A stretch of DNA of 64,000 nucleotides from Prevotella sp. UBA2725 (GTDB taxonomy: Bacteria; Bacteroidota; Bacteroidia; Bacteroidales; Bacteroidaceae): positions 1 through 64,000 of the forward strand of contig DEKJ01000021.1 in the NCBI GenBank assembly GCA_002353825.1. The letters are read 5' to 3'. This document shows positions 33,801 through 43,200 of this stretch, in pieces (position 1 is the stretch's first letter; the number at the start of each line of letters is the position of its first letter). The notes below the pieces were generated by a model. It made no database searches. It was given only the letters and a program-made list of their open reading frames with translations, and was not told the DNA's origin. A program made the translations under genes and the position numbers.

Positions 33801-34668
33801 CAACGACTGGACCGACGATGATCATACCAATGGCCTTATCCGCCGCCTCATTGTCAACTACATGCGTAAATCGAAGCAGATGGATGCAGAGCTGAGCCGC
33901 CGCAAGTTCGCCATCACGATCGGTGACGATCTGCCTTCAGGCGTGCTGAAGATGGCTAAGGTTTACATCGCTAAGAAACGTAAGATCCAGGTCGGTGATA
34001 AGCTTGCCGGTCGTCATGGTAACAAGGGTATCGTTTCTAAGATCGTGCGTGCTGAGGACATGCCGTTCCTTGCTGATGGTCGTCCTGTAGACCTCGTGCT
34101 GAACCCGATGGGTGTGCCTTCTCGTATGAACCTCGGTCAGATCTTCGAGGCTATTCTCGGTGCAGCCGGTAAGAAGCTCGGTGTGCGTTTCGCTACGCCT
34201 ATCTTCGATGGTGCTAAGCTCGATGACCTGAAGGAGTGGACCGACAAGGCTGGTCTGCCTAATCTCTGTTCTACAACAGTATATGACGGTGAGACTGGTG
34301 AGCCTTTCGACCAGAAGGCTACTGTGGGTATCACATACTTCCTGAAGCTCGGACACATGGTTGAGGATAAGATGCACGCCCGTTCAATCGGTCCGTACAG
34401 CTTGATCACTCAGCAGCCGCTCGGTGGTAAGGCTCAGTTCGGTGGCCAGCGTTTCGGAGAGATGGAGGTCTGGGCTCTCGAAGGTTTCGGAGCCAGCCAC
34501 GTACTGCAGGAGATGCTTACCATCAAGAGTGATGATGTCAATGGCCGTTCTAAGGCTTACGAGGCTATCGTCAAGGGCGATCCGATGCCGGCAGCCGGTA
34601 TTCCTGAGTCACTCAACGTGCTGCTTCATGAGCTGCGCGGCTTAGGATTGAGCATGAAGATGGAGTAA
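30859..34668 (+). CDS. rpoB: DNA-directed RNA polymerase subunit beta
   Basis: The 1269-residue beta subunit contains the conserved blocks VVAQLHRSPGVFF, the rifampicin region (FFGTNPLSQFMDQTNPLAEVTHKRRLSALGPGG), YEDAVVISERMV, GDKLAGRHGNKG and the C-terminal GGQRFGEMEVWALEGFGA. The rifampicin cluster residues S and H seen here are the wild-type, sensitive forms. The start MSQVVNNRINF follows the attenuator by 13 nt. Confidence 0.99.
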   Translation: MSQVVNNRINFASVPNPYPFPDFLDVQLKSFRDFLQLDTPPEERKNDGLYKVFAENFPITDTRNNFVLEFLDYYIDPPRYSIDECLERGLTYSVPLKAKMKLYCTDPDHEDFGTFIQDVFLGTIPYMTDNGTFVINGAERVVVAQLHRSPGVFFGQGVHANGTTLYSARIIPFKGSWIEFATDINNVMFAYIDRKKKLPVTTLLRAIGYESDKDILQIFDLAEEIEVSPKHRRDLIGKKLAARVLKSWNEDFVDEDTGEVVTVPRNEVILERETEITEDNIDAIFDSGVQSVLVHKDEEAASRYEIIFNTLAKDPSNNEIEAVRYIYRQLRNADPADDASAREVFQNLFFSDKRYDLGDVGRYRINKKLGLDIDPDVRVLTKEDIIEIIKYLIKLINSNASVDDIDHLSNRRVRTVGEQLANQFSIGLARMSRTIRERMNVRDNEVFTPTDLINAKTISSVINSFFGTNPLSQFMDQTNPLAEVTHKRRLSALGPGGLSRERAGFEVRDVHYTHYGRLCPIESPEGPNIGLISSLCTYATINELGFIATPYRKVENGKVDLDNNDVVYLTAEEEDGKLIAQGNAPLNPDGTFKRDVVHCRLAADFPVVTPENVSLMDVSPQQIASVSASLIPFLEHDDGHRALMGCNMMRQAVPLLHNDAPIVGTGLEKQVCEDSRTMITAEGDGVIDYVDATTIRILYDRTEDDEFVSFEPALKEYRIPKFRRTNQNMTIDLRPICNKGQRVKKGDILTEGYATENGELALGRNLLVAYMPWKGYNYEDAVVISERMVREDILTSVHVDEYSLDVRETKRGMEVFTNDIPNVSEEATKDLDDNGIIRVGARVEPGDIMIGKISPKGESDPSPEEKLLRAIFGDKAGDVKDSSLKANPSLSGVVIDKKLFSRAIKTRESKKRDKVTLQKIDEEYEAKQDELKNMLVDKLMQLTEDKVSQGVKDYTGAEIITKGSKFTVAALKNLEYDGVQSNDWTDDDHTNGLIRRLIVNYMRKSKQMDAELSRRKFAITIGDDLPSGVLKMAKVYIAKKRKIQVGDKLAGRHGNKGIVSKIVRAEDMPFLADGRPVDLVLNPMGVPSRMNLGQIFEAILGAAGKKLGVRFATPIFDGAKLDDLKEWTDKAGLPNLCSTTVYDGETGEPFDQKATVGITYFLKLGHMVEDKMHARSIGPYSLITQQPLGGKAQFGGQRFGEMEVWALEGFGASHVLQEMLTIKSDDVNGRSKAYEAIVKGDPMPAAGIPESLNVLLHELRGLGLSMKME

Positions 34669-34696
34669 GATTAGATAGAAATAATAAAGAAAGAAT

Positions 34697-37600
34697 ATGG
34701 CTTTCAAAAAAGATACAAAGGTAAAGACCAATTTCACGAAGATTACCATTAGTCTCGCTTCACCTGAGGAGATTAAGGAAAATTCGTATGGTGAGGTCAC
34801 CAAGCCGGAGACCATCAACTACCGTACCTACAAGCCTGAGCGCGACGGCTTGTTCTGCGAGCGCATCTTCGGTCCTACAAAAGACTATGAGTGCGCCTGC
34901 GGAAAATACAAGCGTATCCGCTATAAGGGCATCGTCTGCGACCGCTGCGGTGTGGAGGTGACAGAGAAGAAAGTACGTCGTGAGCGTGAGGGACACATTG
35001 AGCTCGTTGTGCCTGTAGCTCACATCTGGTACTTCCGTTCACTTCCTAACAAGATCGGCTATCTGCTCGGCATGCCGACAAAGAACCTCGATGCCGTCAT
35101 CTATTACGAGAAGTACATCGTCATCCAGCCGGGGCGTCTCGCTGGTGCGAAGGATGCTGAGGGTGTAGAGGATCTCAATGGTTCTCATAAGATGGACCTC
35201 CTCACAGAGGATGAGTACATCGACATCGTCGACAACCGCCTTGATGAGAACAATGATCTTCTCGATGACAGCGATCCTAACAAGTTCATCGCCAAGATGG
35301 GTGCCGAGGCTATCCTCGACCTCCTTCATGAGCTCTCTGAGCCTGATGAGAAGGGTGTGACGGGTCTTGATAAGCTGAGCTATGAGCTCCGTGACCGTGC
35401 CAGCAACGACTCTTCGCAGATGCGTAAGACTGAGGCTCTGAAGCGTCTGCAGGTTGTGGAGGCTTTCCGTAGCTCTAAGGATGTGAACAAGCCGGAGTGG
35501 ATGATCATGAAGATCATTCCTGTCATCCCGCCAGATCTTCGCCCGCTCGTTCCTTTGGATGGTGGCCGTTTCGCTACCTCCGATCTGAACGACCTCTATC
35601 GTCGTGTCATCATTCGTAACAATCGTCTGAAGCGACTCATCGAGATCAAAGCTCCTGAGGTGATCCTCCGTAACGAGAAGCGTATGCTGCAGGAAGCTGT
35701 CGACTCTCTCTTCGACAACAGCCGTAAGTCAAGTGCCGTGAAGAGTGAGAGCAACCGTCCGCTGAAGTCACTCAGCGACTCTCTGAAAGGTAAGCAGGGC
35801 CGCTTCCGTCAGAACCTTCTCGGTAAGCGTGTCGACTACTCTGCTCGTTCGGTGATCGTCGTCGGTCCTGAGCTGAAGATGGGTGAGTGTGGCCTGCCGA
35901 AACTCATGGCAGCCGAGCTCTATAAGCCGTTCATCATCCGTAAGCTCATCGAGCGCGGTATCGTGAAGACCGTGAAGAGCGCTAAGCGTATCGTTGACCG
36001 CCGTGAGCCCGTCATCTGGGATATCCTTGAGAACGTGATGAAGGGTCACCCCGTGCTTCTGAACCGTGCTCCTACGCTGCACCGTCTGTCTGTCCTAGCC
36101 TTCCAGCCGAAGCTGATCGAGGGTAAGGCCATTCAGCTGCACCCGCTGGCTTGTACGCCGTTCAATGCTGACTTCGATGGTGACCAGATGGCTGTGCACC
36201 TCCCGTTGAGCAATGAGGCAGTGCTTGAGGCACAGATCCTGATGCTTCAGAGCCATAACATTCTGAACCCTGCCAATGGCGCCCCTGTCACCGTTCCTTC
36301 ACAGGATATGGTGCTTGGACTTTACTATATCACCAAGATCCGTCCGGGAGCAAAGGGCGAAGGCCTGAAGTTCTACGGTCCGGAAGAGGCTATTATCGCC
36401 TTCAACGAGAAGCGTTGTGAGGAGCACGCACTCGTGAAGTGTATCGTCGATGATATCGATGAGCAAGGCCGTCCTATCAAGCACATGGTAGAGACTTCTG
36501 TCGGTCGTATCATTGTCAACGAGATTATTCCGAAGGAGCTCGGCTTCTTCAATGGCATCATCTCCAAGAAGTCACTGCGTAACCTTATCTCTGCCGTTAT
36601 TAAGAAGGTTGGTATGGCTCGTGCTTGTACCTTCCTTGACGGTATCAAGAACCTCGGTTATAAGATGTCTTACCTCGCTGGTCTCTCATTCAACCTCGAC
36701 GACATCATCGTGCCGCCAGAGAAGGCTGAGATCGTGAAGAAAGGACAGGACGAGGTTGATGAGGTGCAGGCTAACTTCGATATGGGTCTTATCACAGATA
36801 AGGAACGTTACAACCAGGTCATCGATGCCTGGACACACGTCAACGACAACCTGAAGAAGGCCGTGATGAAGCACATGACCGAGGCCGACCAAGGCTTCAA
36901 CGCTGTGTTCATGATGCTTGATTCCGGTGCCCGTGGTAGTGCCGACCAGATCGCACAGCTCGCTGGTATGCGTGGTCTGATGGCCAAGCCGCAGAAAGCC
37001 GGTGCAGAGGGTAACTCCATCATTGAGAACCCTATCCTGAACAACCTGAAGGAGGGTATGTCTGTGCAGGAGTACTTCATTGCTTCTCACGGTGCCCGTA
37101 AGGGTCTTGCTGATACCGCTATGAAGACGGCTGATGCCGGATATCTGACGCGTCGTCTCGTCGATGTGTCTCACGATGTCATCATCACTGAGGAAGACTG
37201 TGGTACACTGCGTGGTCTTGAGTGCCGTGCTCTGAAGGATGGCGATGATGTCATCTCCACACTTGCTGAGCGTATCCTTGGTCGTGTGTCTGTCCACGAT
37301 GTCGTCAATCCTCATACCAATGAGATTATTGTCCAGGCTGGTGATGAGATCACCGAGGACAAGGCTGACGCTATCGAGAAGGCTGGTATCGAGATGGTTG
37401 AGATCCGTTCCGTGCTGACCTGTGAGAGCAAGAAGGGCGTATGCCGTAAGTGCTACGGCCGTAACCTTGCTACCTCGAAGATGGTACAGCTCGGTGAGGC
37501 TGTCGGCGTCATCGCTGCACAGGCTATCGGTGAGCCGGGTACACAGCTGACGCTCCGTACCTTCCACTCCGGTGGTGTGGCTGAGAACGCTGCTGCTAAC

Positions 37601-39064
37601 GCAAGTATCACATCTAAATATGAGGCTAAACTGAAGTTCGACGGTCTGCGTACCGTACCGTTCGTTGATAAGAGCGGTGAGAAAGACATCGATTGTCAGA
37701 TGGTTGTCAGCCGTCTTGCCGAGGTTCAGTTCATCGATCCGAATACCGAGGTTGTCCTCGCAACACTTAACGTGCCTTACGGCTCATCGTTGTTCTTCAA
37801 GGATGGCGATGCCGTGAAGAAGGGTGATGTCATCTGCCGTTGGGACCCGTTCAATGCCGTCATCGTTTCCGAGTATGCCGGTACGCTGCGCTTCCACAAC
37901 GTCAAGGAAGGTCAGACCTATAAGGCTGAGACCGATGAGACCTCAGGTATGACTGAGCGTATCATCGTTGAGTCGAAGGACCACAACATCGTTCCGACAG
38001 TGGATGTCGAGGATGAGAATGGTGAGGTGCTTGGTACCTACAACTTCCCTGTGGGTGGTCACATCGCCAACATCGAGGATGGTCAGAAGATCACGACCGG
38101 TGAGACGCTTGTCCGCATCCCGCGTTCAGTGTTCAATGCCGGTGGTATCACCGGTGGTCTGCCTCGTGTGCAGGAGCTCTTCGAGGCCCGTAACCCGTCA
38201 AGTCCTGCTGTCGTATCCGAGATTGATGGTGAGGTCACTATGGGTAAGCTCAAGCGTGGTAACCGTGAGATCATCATCACCTCCAAGAGTGGTGAGCAGC
38301 GCAAGTACCTTGTGCCACTGTCTCGTCAGATTCTTGTACAGGAGCACGACGCTGTGCGTGCCGGAACGGCTCTCTCCGATGGTGAGATCACACCGTCTGA
38401 CATCCTGGCCATCAAAGGTCCTACGGCTGTACAGGAGTACATCGTCAATGAGGTACAGAACGTATACCGTCTGCAGGGTGTGAAGATCAACGATAAGCAC
38501 TTCGAGATCATTGTTCGTCAGATGATGCGTAAGGTTCGTATCGATGATCCGGGTGACACAAGCTTCCTCGAGCAGGAGCTTGTCGACAAGCTCGACTTCG
38601 CCGACGAGAACGACCGCATCTGGGGTAAGAAGGTTGTTACCGATGCCGGTGACAGTGATGTCCTTTCGAAGGGTCAGATTGTTTCAGCCCGCAAGCTGCG
38701 CGATGAGAACTCAAGCCTCAAGCGCCGTGACCTCAAGCCCGTTCAGGTGCGCGATGCAGTGCCCGCAACATCTACTCAGATCCTGCAGGGTATCACCCGT
38801 GCCGCATTGGGTACAAAGAGCTTCATGAGTGCTGCCTCCTTCCAGGAGACCACGAAGGTGCTCTGCGAGGCTGCTATCCGTGGTAAGGTCGATAACCTCG
38901 AGGGTATGAAGGAGAACGTGATCTGTGGTCACCTCATCCCGGCTGGTACCGGTATGCGTCAGTGGGATAAGCTCATCGTAGGCTCTAAGGAGGACTACGA
39001 GCGCATGCAGGCCAACAAGAAGAACGTGCTCGACTACGCTCAGCCCGCGGAAACGGAGAAATAA
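34697..39064 (+). CDS. rpoC: DNA-directed RNA polymerase subunit beta-prime
   Basis: The 1455-residue subunit has the zinc site CACGKYKRIRYKGIVCDRCGVE, the bridging RKSSAVKSESNRPLKSL, the catalytic NADFDGDQMAVH with its three Asp residues, and the second zinc site CESKKGVCRKCYGRNL. It starts 28 nt after rpoB. Transcription would end at the strong terminator at 39255. Confidence 0.99.
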   Translation: MAFKKDTKVKTNFTKITISLASPEEIKENSYGEVTKPETINYRTYKPERDGLFCERIFGPTKDYECACGKYKRIRYKGIVCDRCGVEVTEKKVRREREGHIELVVPVAHIWYFRSLPNKIGYLLGMPTKNLDAVIYYEKYIVIQPGRLAGAKDAEGVEDLNGSHKMDLLTEDEYIDIVDNRLDENNDLLDDSDPNKFIAKMGAEAILDLLHELSEPDEKGVTGLDKLSYELRDRASNDSSQMRKTEALKRLQVVEAFRSSKDVNKPEWMIMKIIPVIPPDLRPLVPLDGGRFATSDLNDLYRRVIIRNNRLKRLIEIKAPEVILRNEKRMLQEAVDSLFDNSRKSSAVKSESNRPLKSLSDSLKGKQGRFRQNLLGKRVDYSARSVIVVGPELKMGECGLPKLMAAELYKPFIIRKLIERGIVKTVKSAKRIVDRREPVIWDILENVMKGHPVLLNRAPTLHRLSVLAFQPKLIEGKAIQLHPLACTPFNADFDGDQMAVHLPLSNEAVLEAQILMLQSHNILNPANGAPVTVPSQDMVLGLYYITKIRPGAKGEGLKFYGPEEAIIAFNEKRCEEHALVKCIVDDIDEQGRPIKHMVETSVGRIIVNEIIPKELGFFNGIISKKSLRNLISAVIKKVGMARACTFLDGIKNLGYKMSYLAGLSFNLDDIIVPPEKAEIVKKGQDEVDEVQANFDMGLITDKERYNQVIDAWTHVNDNLKKAVMKHMTEADQGFNAVFMMLDSGARGSADQIAQLAGMRGLMAKPQKAGAEGNSIIENPILNNLKEGMSVQEYFIASHGARKGLADTAMKTADAGYLTRRLVDVSHDVIITEEDCGTLRGLECRALKDGDDVISTLAERILGRVSVHDVVNPHTNEIIVQAGDEITEDKADAIEKAGIEMVEIRSVLTCESKKGVCRKCYGRNLATSKMVQLGEAVGVIAAQAIGEPGTQLTLRTFHSGGVAENAAANASITSKYEAKLKFDGLRTVPFVDKSGEKDIDCQMVVSRLAEVQFIDPNTEVVLATLNVPYGSSLFFKDGDAVKKGDVICRWDPFNAVIVSEYAGTLRFHNVKEGQTYKAETDETSGMTERIIVESKDHNIVPTVDVEDENGEVLGTYNFPVGGHIANIEDGQKITTGETLVRIPRSVFNAGGITGGLPRVQELFEARNPSSPAVVSEIDGEVTMGKLKRGNREIIITSKSGEQRKYLVPLSRQILVQEHDAVRAGTALSDGEITPSDILAIKGPTAVQEYIVNEVQNVYRLQGVKINDKHFEIIVRQMMRKVRIDDPGDTSFLEQELVDKLDFADENDRIWGKKVVTDAGDSDVLSKGQIVSARKLRDENSSLKRRDLKPVQVRDAVPATSTQILQGITRAALGTKSFMSAASFQETTKVLCEAAIRGKVDNLEGMKENVICGHLIPAGTGMRQWDKLIVGSKEDYERMQANKKNVLDYAQPAETEK

Positions 39065-39076
39065 TAACTAACGGCC

Positions 39077-39110
39077 CTCTCCCCTCCCTCCCCCCATCCA
39101 GGGGGAGGGC
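39077..39110. repeat. pyrimidine/purine-rich element
   Basis: CCCTCCCTCCCCCCATCC is followed by AGGGGGAGGGC, an imperfect GC-rich hairpin behind rpoC. A similar CCCCCCATCCCCCTCCC stretch is inserted in a palindrome at 58516-58559. Small hairpins (GAGCAC-CCTT-GTGCTC at 39123, CCATCCCCTGGATGG at 39162) follow it. Confidence 0.5.
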
Positions 39111-39254
39111 AGATTACCGGATGAGCACCCTTGTGCTCTTGAGGTTAGCAGACATATCTCTCCATCCCCTGGATGGGATTTTCCGCCTTCCGATAACGGA
39201 AGGATCGAGGATAGTGGGATAAAGGGTAGGGCCAGGAGGTATGAATAATATATT

Positions 39255-39299
39255 AAAGCCCCTGCTTTTAGAGCAATGCTCTGGAAGCAGGGGCTTTTT
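39255..39299 (+). terminator. rpoBC operon terminator
   Basis: AAAGCCCCTGCTT pairs with AAGCAGGGGCTTTTT, with an inner AGAGCAATGCTCT hairpin in the loop. It lies 190 nt downstream of rpoC. Confidence 0.85.
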
Positions 39300-39328
39300 C
39301 TGTCGTCGATTCCTATATATTTGCCGTT

Positions 39329-39421
39329 ATTTGTCGAACGCCAACCGATTGTTCGTCGAACGTCAGACGATTGTTCGTCGAACGTCAAACGATCGTCCGT
39401 CGAACGCCAAACGATCGTTCG
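39329..39421. repeat. 22-bp tandem array, GTTCGTCGAACG family (copy B)
   Basis: Units begin at 39329 (diverged), 39351, 39373, 39395 and 39417 (partial), period exactly 22. The form is GTTCGTCGAACG followed by YCARACGATY. It shares both the core and the tail with array A at 23969, more than 15 kb away. No spacers and no coding potential (22 is not a multiple of three). Confidence 0.9.
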
Positions 39422-39483
39422 AAACGTGTCGTGACGATGAAGATTAAGTTGTATAGAAGCATCAGCAAGGTGAAATGATTTCA

Positions 39484-39550
39484 GTGAAATCGCATGATGA
39501 TAACAGTGAGAACGGGATTCGATAACAGTTGAATAGTTTTGCGATTTCAC
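39484..39550. repeat. inverted repeat GTGAAATCGCA/TGCGATTTCAC
   Basis: Perfect 11-bp arms 45 bp apart, directly following array B. The same word appears in the inverted repeat at 5667. It overlaps the outer arm of the next inverted repeat by a few bases. Confidence 0.7.
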
Positions 39551-39748
39551 CTACACCTTTTTCTTTATAATAATCTATTTATCAACATTTTATATTCAAT
39601 ATTGCCTACACCCTGCCTACACCTGCCTACACCCCACCTGCACCGAGAAAGGTGTAGATGGGGTGTAGGCAGGTGTAGGCAGGGTGTAGGTGAAAAAGCT
39701 TATAATATATAGATTACCAATTGCTTAACGCTAAAAAGGTGTAGGTGA
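39546..39748. repeat. nested long inverted repeat of CCTACACC words
   Basis: Inner arms of 42 bp (39603-39644 and 39651-39692) pair with about four mismatches around a 6-nt loop; they consist of tandem TGCCTACACC words. Outer arms TCACCTACACCTTTTT (39547) and AAAAAGGTGTAGGTGA (39733-39748) extend the structure over about 200 bp. It sits just upstream of the DUF3467 promoter in the 798-bp gap between rpoC and DUF3467, which holds no gene. Confidence 0.85.
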
Positions 39749-39786
39749 TAAGAAAAAAGTAAAAGAAAACTTTTTCCTTTATTCCT

Positions 39787-39816
39787 TTGTTGTTTATACA
39801 TTTCTTCTTATCTTTG
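39787..39816 (+). promoter_or_regulatory. promoter of the DUF3467 gene
   Basis: TTG at 39787-39789 and TATCTTTG at 39809-39816, spacing 19 bp; the start codon is 46 bp on. Confidence 0.65.
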
Positions 39817-39862
39817 CATTGTCAATAAATTATTTAACCCAAACCTTTAAATTATAGAAACA

Positions 39863-40192
39863 ATGGCAGACAATAAGAACGAACAGCAGAATCAGGTACA
39901 GATACAGCTCAAGCCCGAGGTGGCAGAGGGTCAGTATAGTAACCTTGCAATGATCAATCACTCCAGCTCAGAGTTTGTGATCGACTTTGCTCACATGCTT
40001 CCCATCGCACCTCCTCAGATCTTCTCTCGTGTCATCATGGCTCCGGAGCACGCTAAGCGTTTGCTTTTCGCCCTCCAGGAGAACATCATGCGCTATGAGA
40101 AGGAGTTTGGCGAGATTAAGCTTCCCGCTGCTCCTCAGGCTCCCGAAGGTGACGGCCGCACGGCAATGCCTTTCGGAACAGGCAAGGCATAA
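39863..40192 (+). CDS. DUF3467 family protein
   Basis: The 109-residue cytoplasmic protein has a Gln/Asn-rich N-terminus and the DUF3467 core GQYSNLAMINHSSSEFVIDFAHMLP ... IFSRVIMAPEHAKRLLFALQENI. Function unknown. In Bacteroidales it is commonly found just behind rpoC, as here. A Pro/Ala-rich tail ends the protein. Confidence 0.85.
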   Translation: MADNKNEQQNQVQIQLKPEVAEGQYSNLAMINHSSSEFVIDFAHMLPIAPPQIFSRVIMAPEHAKRLLFALQENIMRYEKEFGEIKLPAAPQAPEGDGRTAMPFGTGKA

Positions 40193-40217
40193 ATTGAAAA
40201 ATATGGTATTTGTTGCA

Positions 40218-40241
40218 GTGGCCGCCCCCAGTGGCGGCCAC
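40218..40241 (+). terminator. hairpin between DUF3467 and the hybrid regulator
   Basis: GTGGCCGCC-CCCAGT-GGCGGCCAC is a perfect 9-bp stem 26 nt behind DUF3467. It has no T-run, so termination is uncertain. Confidence 0.45.
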
Positions 40242-40270
40242 CAACGTAAAAGGTAATCAACAAACACTGA

Positions 40271-43200
40271 ATGGCAAGCAGACTGCTCACGATAATTCTT
40301 CTTTTGTTATGGCCTTTTCTGACGGAGGCTCAACCCGACGAGGTACGCTTTCAGCGTCTTACTTATGCTGGCGGGCTGTCGGATCAGAAGGTCAATTGTA
40401 TTTTGAAGAGTCGTGACGGTTATCTCTGGCTGGGCACGCCGTTGGGGCTGAACCGTTTCGACGGCTTGCGTGTGCACAGCTTTTACAATCATCCGGGCGA
40501 TGCGAACTCATTGCCCGACAATACGATCCTCGGCCTGTCGGAAGATGCTGAGGGCATGCTGTGGGTGGAGACACCGGCAGGGTTCTGCATCTTCAATCCT
40601 ATTACGGACAAGGCGGAGCGCAACACTTCGCTGTGGCTCTCACAGCACGGGATGAAAGGAAAACTGTTGCGCGTAGCAGCAGACAACAAGCGGAATCTGT
40701 GGATTGTCACAGACCAGTATCGCTTGTATTATTATGATTTCTCAAGTAAAAAGGCTCTGACTGTCGCTGCCGACAAGGGAGCTTTGGCCCATATCTCTTT
40801 TCTTTTTCCAAAGGGTGAGCGCTGTCTTCTGACGAGCGCCAATGGCACCGTAGCTTTTGCTGACCTCCAGAAGCGGCGTATCGTTTCCGTTGACCGCAGC
40901 GTAGCGGCCCATTGCGGAAAGAGTTATCCCGGATTCAGTGCCTTTGTTGACAGCCGAAATGGCATTTGGATCTGGTCAACCATCGGTGCGTGGCATTATG
41001 ATGTAACGTTGCATACTTGGAAACCTATTCAGAATATTATTGTCAGTGGTGTGGCTGAGGACCTCGACCACCATATCCTGATGGCAACCGACCACGACGG
41101 ATTGGTCATTGCAGACCTGTCAGGAAATATCATCACCCGCATTCTCAATGATCCTTCCAATGGACTGTCGCTGCCCGATAACACGCTGCAGACGATCTAT
41201 GTCGATAATCTTGGTGTGGTGTGGATAGGTATGTACCGCATGGGCCTGGCTTATTTTTATCATGGTCAGACCCGTTTCCCACTTCTTCCCTGGGGCGATA
41301 TCTGTACGATGACACAGACCTTAAACGGTGACGTGTGGTTCGGCACCAATGACTCGGGCTTTGGACGGGCCGCTGGACTGACAGGTAGTGTCAGCATATT
41401 TGGTCAAGGTCAGACAGGGCTGGGGAGCAATGTCGTAGTTTCGAGTCTGGCTGCTCACGACGGCAGTCTGTGGTTCGGTACGTTCCAGGGCGGCCTTGTG
41501 AGAATGAAGGATGGACATTACACCGTCTATCGGCAGTCGGGTAGTGGCTTGGGCACCGATGATGTGTGGGCCTTGGCTGAGTTGCCTGACGGGCGGATCG
41601 CTATTGGCACACTCGGCAGCGGATTGCAGTTGCTTAACCCTTCCACCGGTCGTTTCACGACGATCAATACCCATAACAGCAATCTGACAAGCGATTATAT
41701 CGCCAGTCTCTCCTTGATGAAGGACGGACGGCTCGTCTTGGGTCACTCCCAAGGCATCTCCATTCTTAATTTACGTACGCGCAAGGCCGTGAATATCGGT
41801 CCGTCGCCTGTCAACGGGGTACGGCTGTCAAGCCTCTCTGTCAATCAGGTCTATGTCGGTAGCCGTGGGTTGTTATGGATAGCCACGGGCTCCGGTCTCA
41901 ATGTCTATGACCTCAAGACGGGCCGGCTCTATCCCGTCAGTCTTTCTGGAAAACGGGAGCATGCAGAGGTATGCGCTGTCACGGAGGATCATCAAGGCGT
42001 GGTGTGGTGCACGACTGGCTATGAGTTGAAGAGCATCCAGTGCAGACGCAATGGTGACGGCTGGCTGTTCACATCCAATACTTATAATGCCGCTGACGGC
42101 TTGCAGTTGCGCCTGTTTAATAAGCGGTCCATCCTCTGTCTGCGCGATGGTCGTCTCCTCGTGGGCGGTGTTGATGGCGTCAATGTAATCAACACGCTGG
42201 TGGCTCGCCGCAAGCCGATGGTGGGCAAGGTCCTCTTCAGCGGCTTCACGCTCTTCGATCGGCCTATAGAAGTAGGCGACACCGTCAACGGTCATGTCAT
42301 CTTGAACGCAGAGCTCAATTCTACGCGAAAGCTTGTCCTTCACAGTGACGAGAATACTTTCTCTGTACAACTCGCATCCAGTGTGATAGGCCTCCCTGAG
42401 CATGTGCGGTTCCTCTACCGTCTTCATGGAGCCGGTGATGACTGGTCCATGACTCCCGAAGGTACGCCGCAGGTGCAGTTTACCAATCTTGCTCCGGGAA
42501 GATACGAACTTGAGGTGCGTGCTACCGACAACAGTGGCAACCCCGTTGGACCGCCTGCAGTGCTTGCTATTAGGGTTAAGCCACCTTTCTATCTCTCCGT
42601 CTGGGCATGGCTGTTCTATTTTGCTGTGGCCATTGCTGCCGTATTCTATGGTTTCTGGCGCATGCGGAAGACGCAGCGGGAGAAGATGGAGAAATTAGAA
42701 CTGACGAAGCAGAAGGAAGTGGAGGAGATGAAGCTCACATTCTTCACTAACCTCAGTCACGAGCTTCGTACGCCACTCACACTGATCCTCGCGCCGTTGG
42801 AGAGTCTGATAGCGCGTGAGACCAATCCCGATATCTCGCAGAAACTGCGACTCATGCAGCGCAGTGCTACGAATCTGTTGAAGCTCGTCAATCAGATGCT
42901 CGATCTGCGCCGGATCATGCGCGGCAAGGAAGTGCTCAACATGTCGGATGTTGACGTGGTGGCATTGGTTCGTGATGTCTGTACCTCGTTCTCGACATTG
43001 TCAGAGAAGAACATCACGTTGACTTTTGTCACCGACAGTGAGCAGCTGCTAACCTCGCTCGATAAGGATAAGGTCGCCAAGATCATTACCAACCTCCTAT
43101 CCAATGCTTACAAGTTCACTCCTAAGGGAGGGCGTGTGGAGGTGAGAATCAATCACGATGCCGCTCATGTGAATCTCATTGTAGCAGACAACGGCAAGGG

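Noticed and set aside
39068..39550. 160-codon minus-strand ORF across the rpoC downstream region
   Set aside because: It runs through the 22-bp array and several hairpins, has no homology that I recognise, and the array period shifts the frame in every unit.
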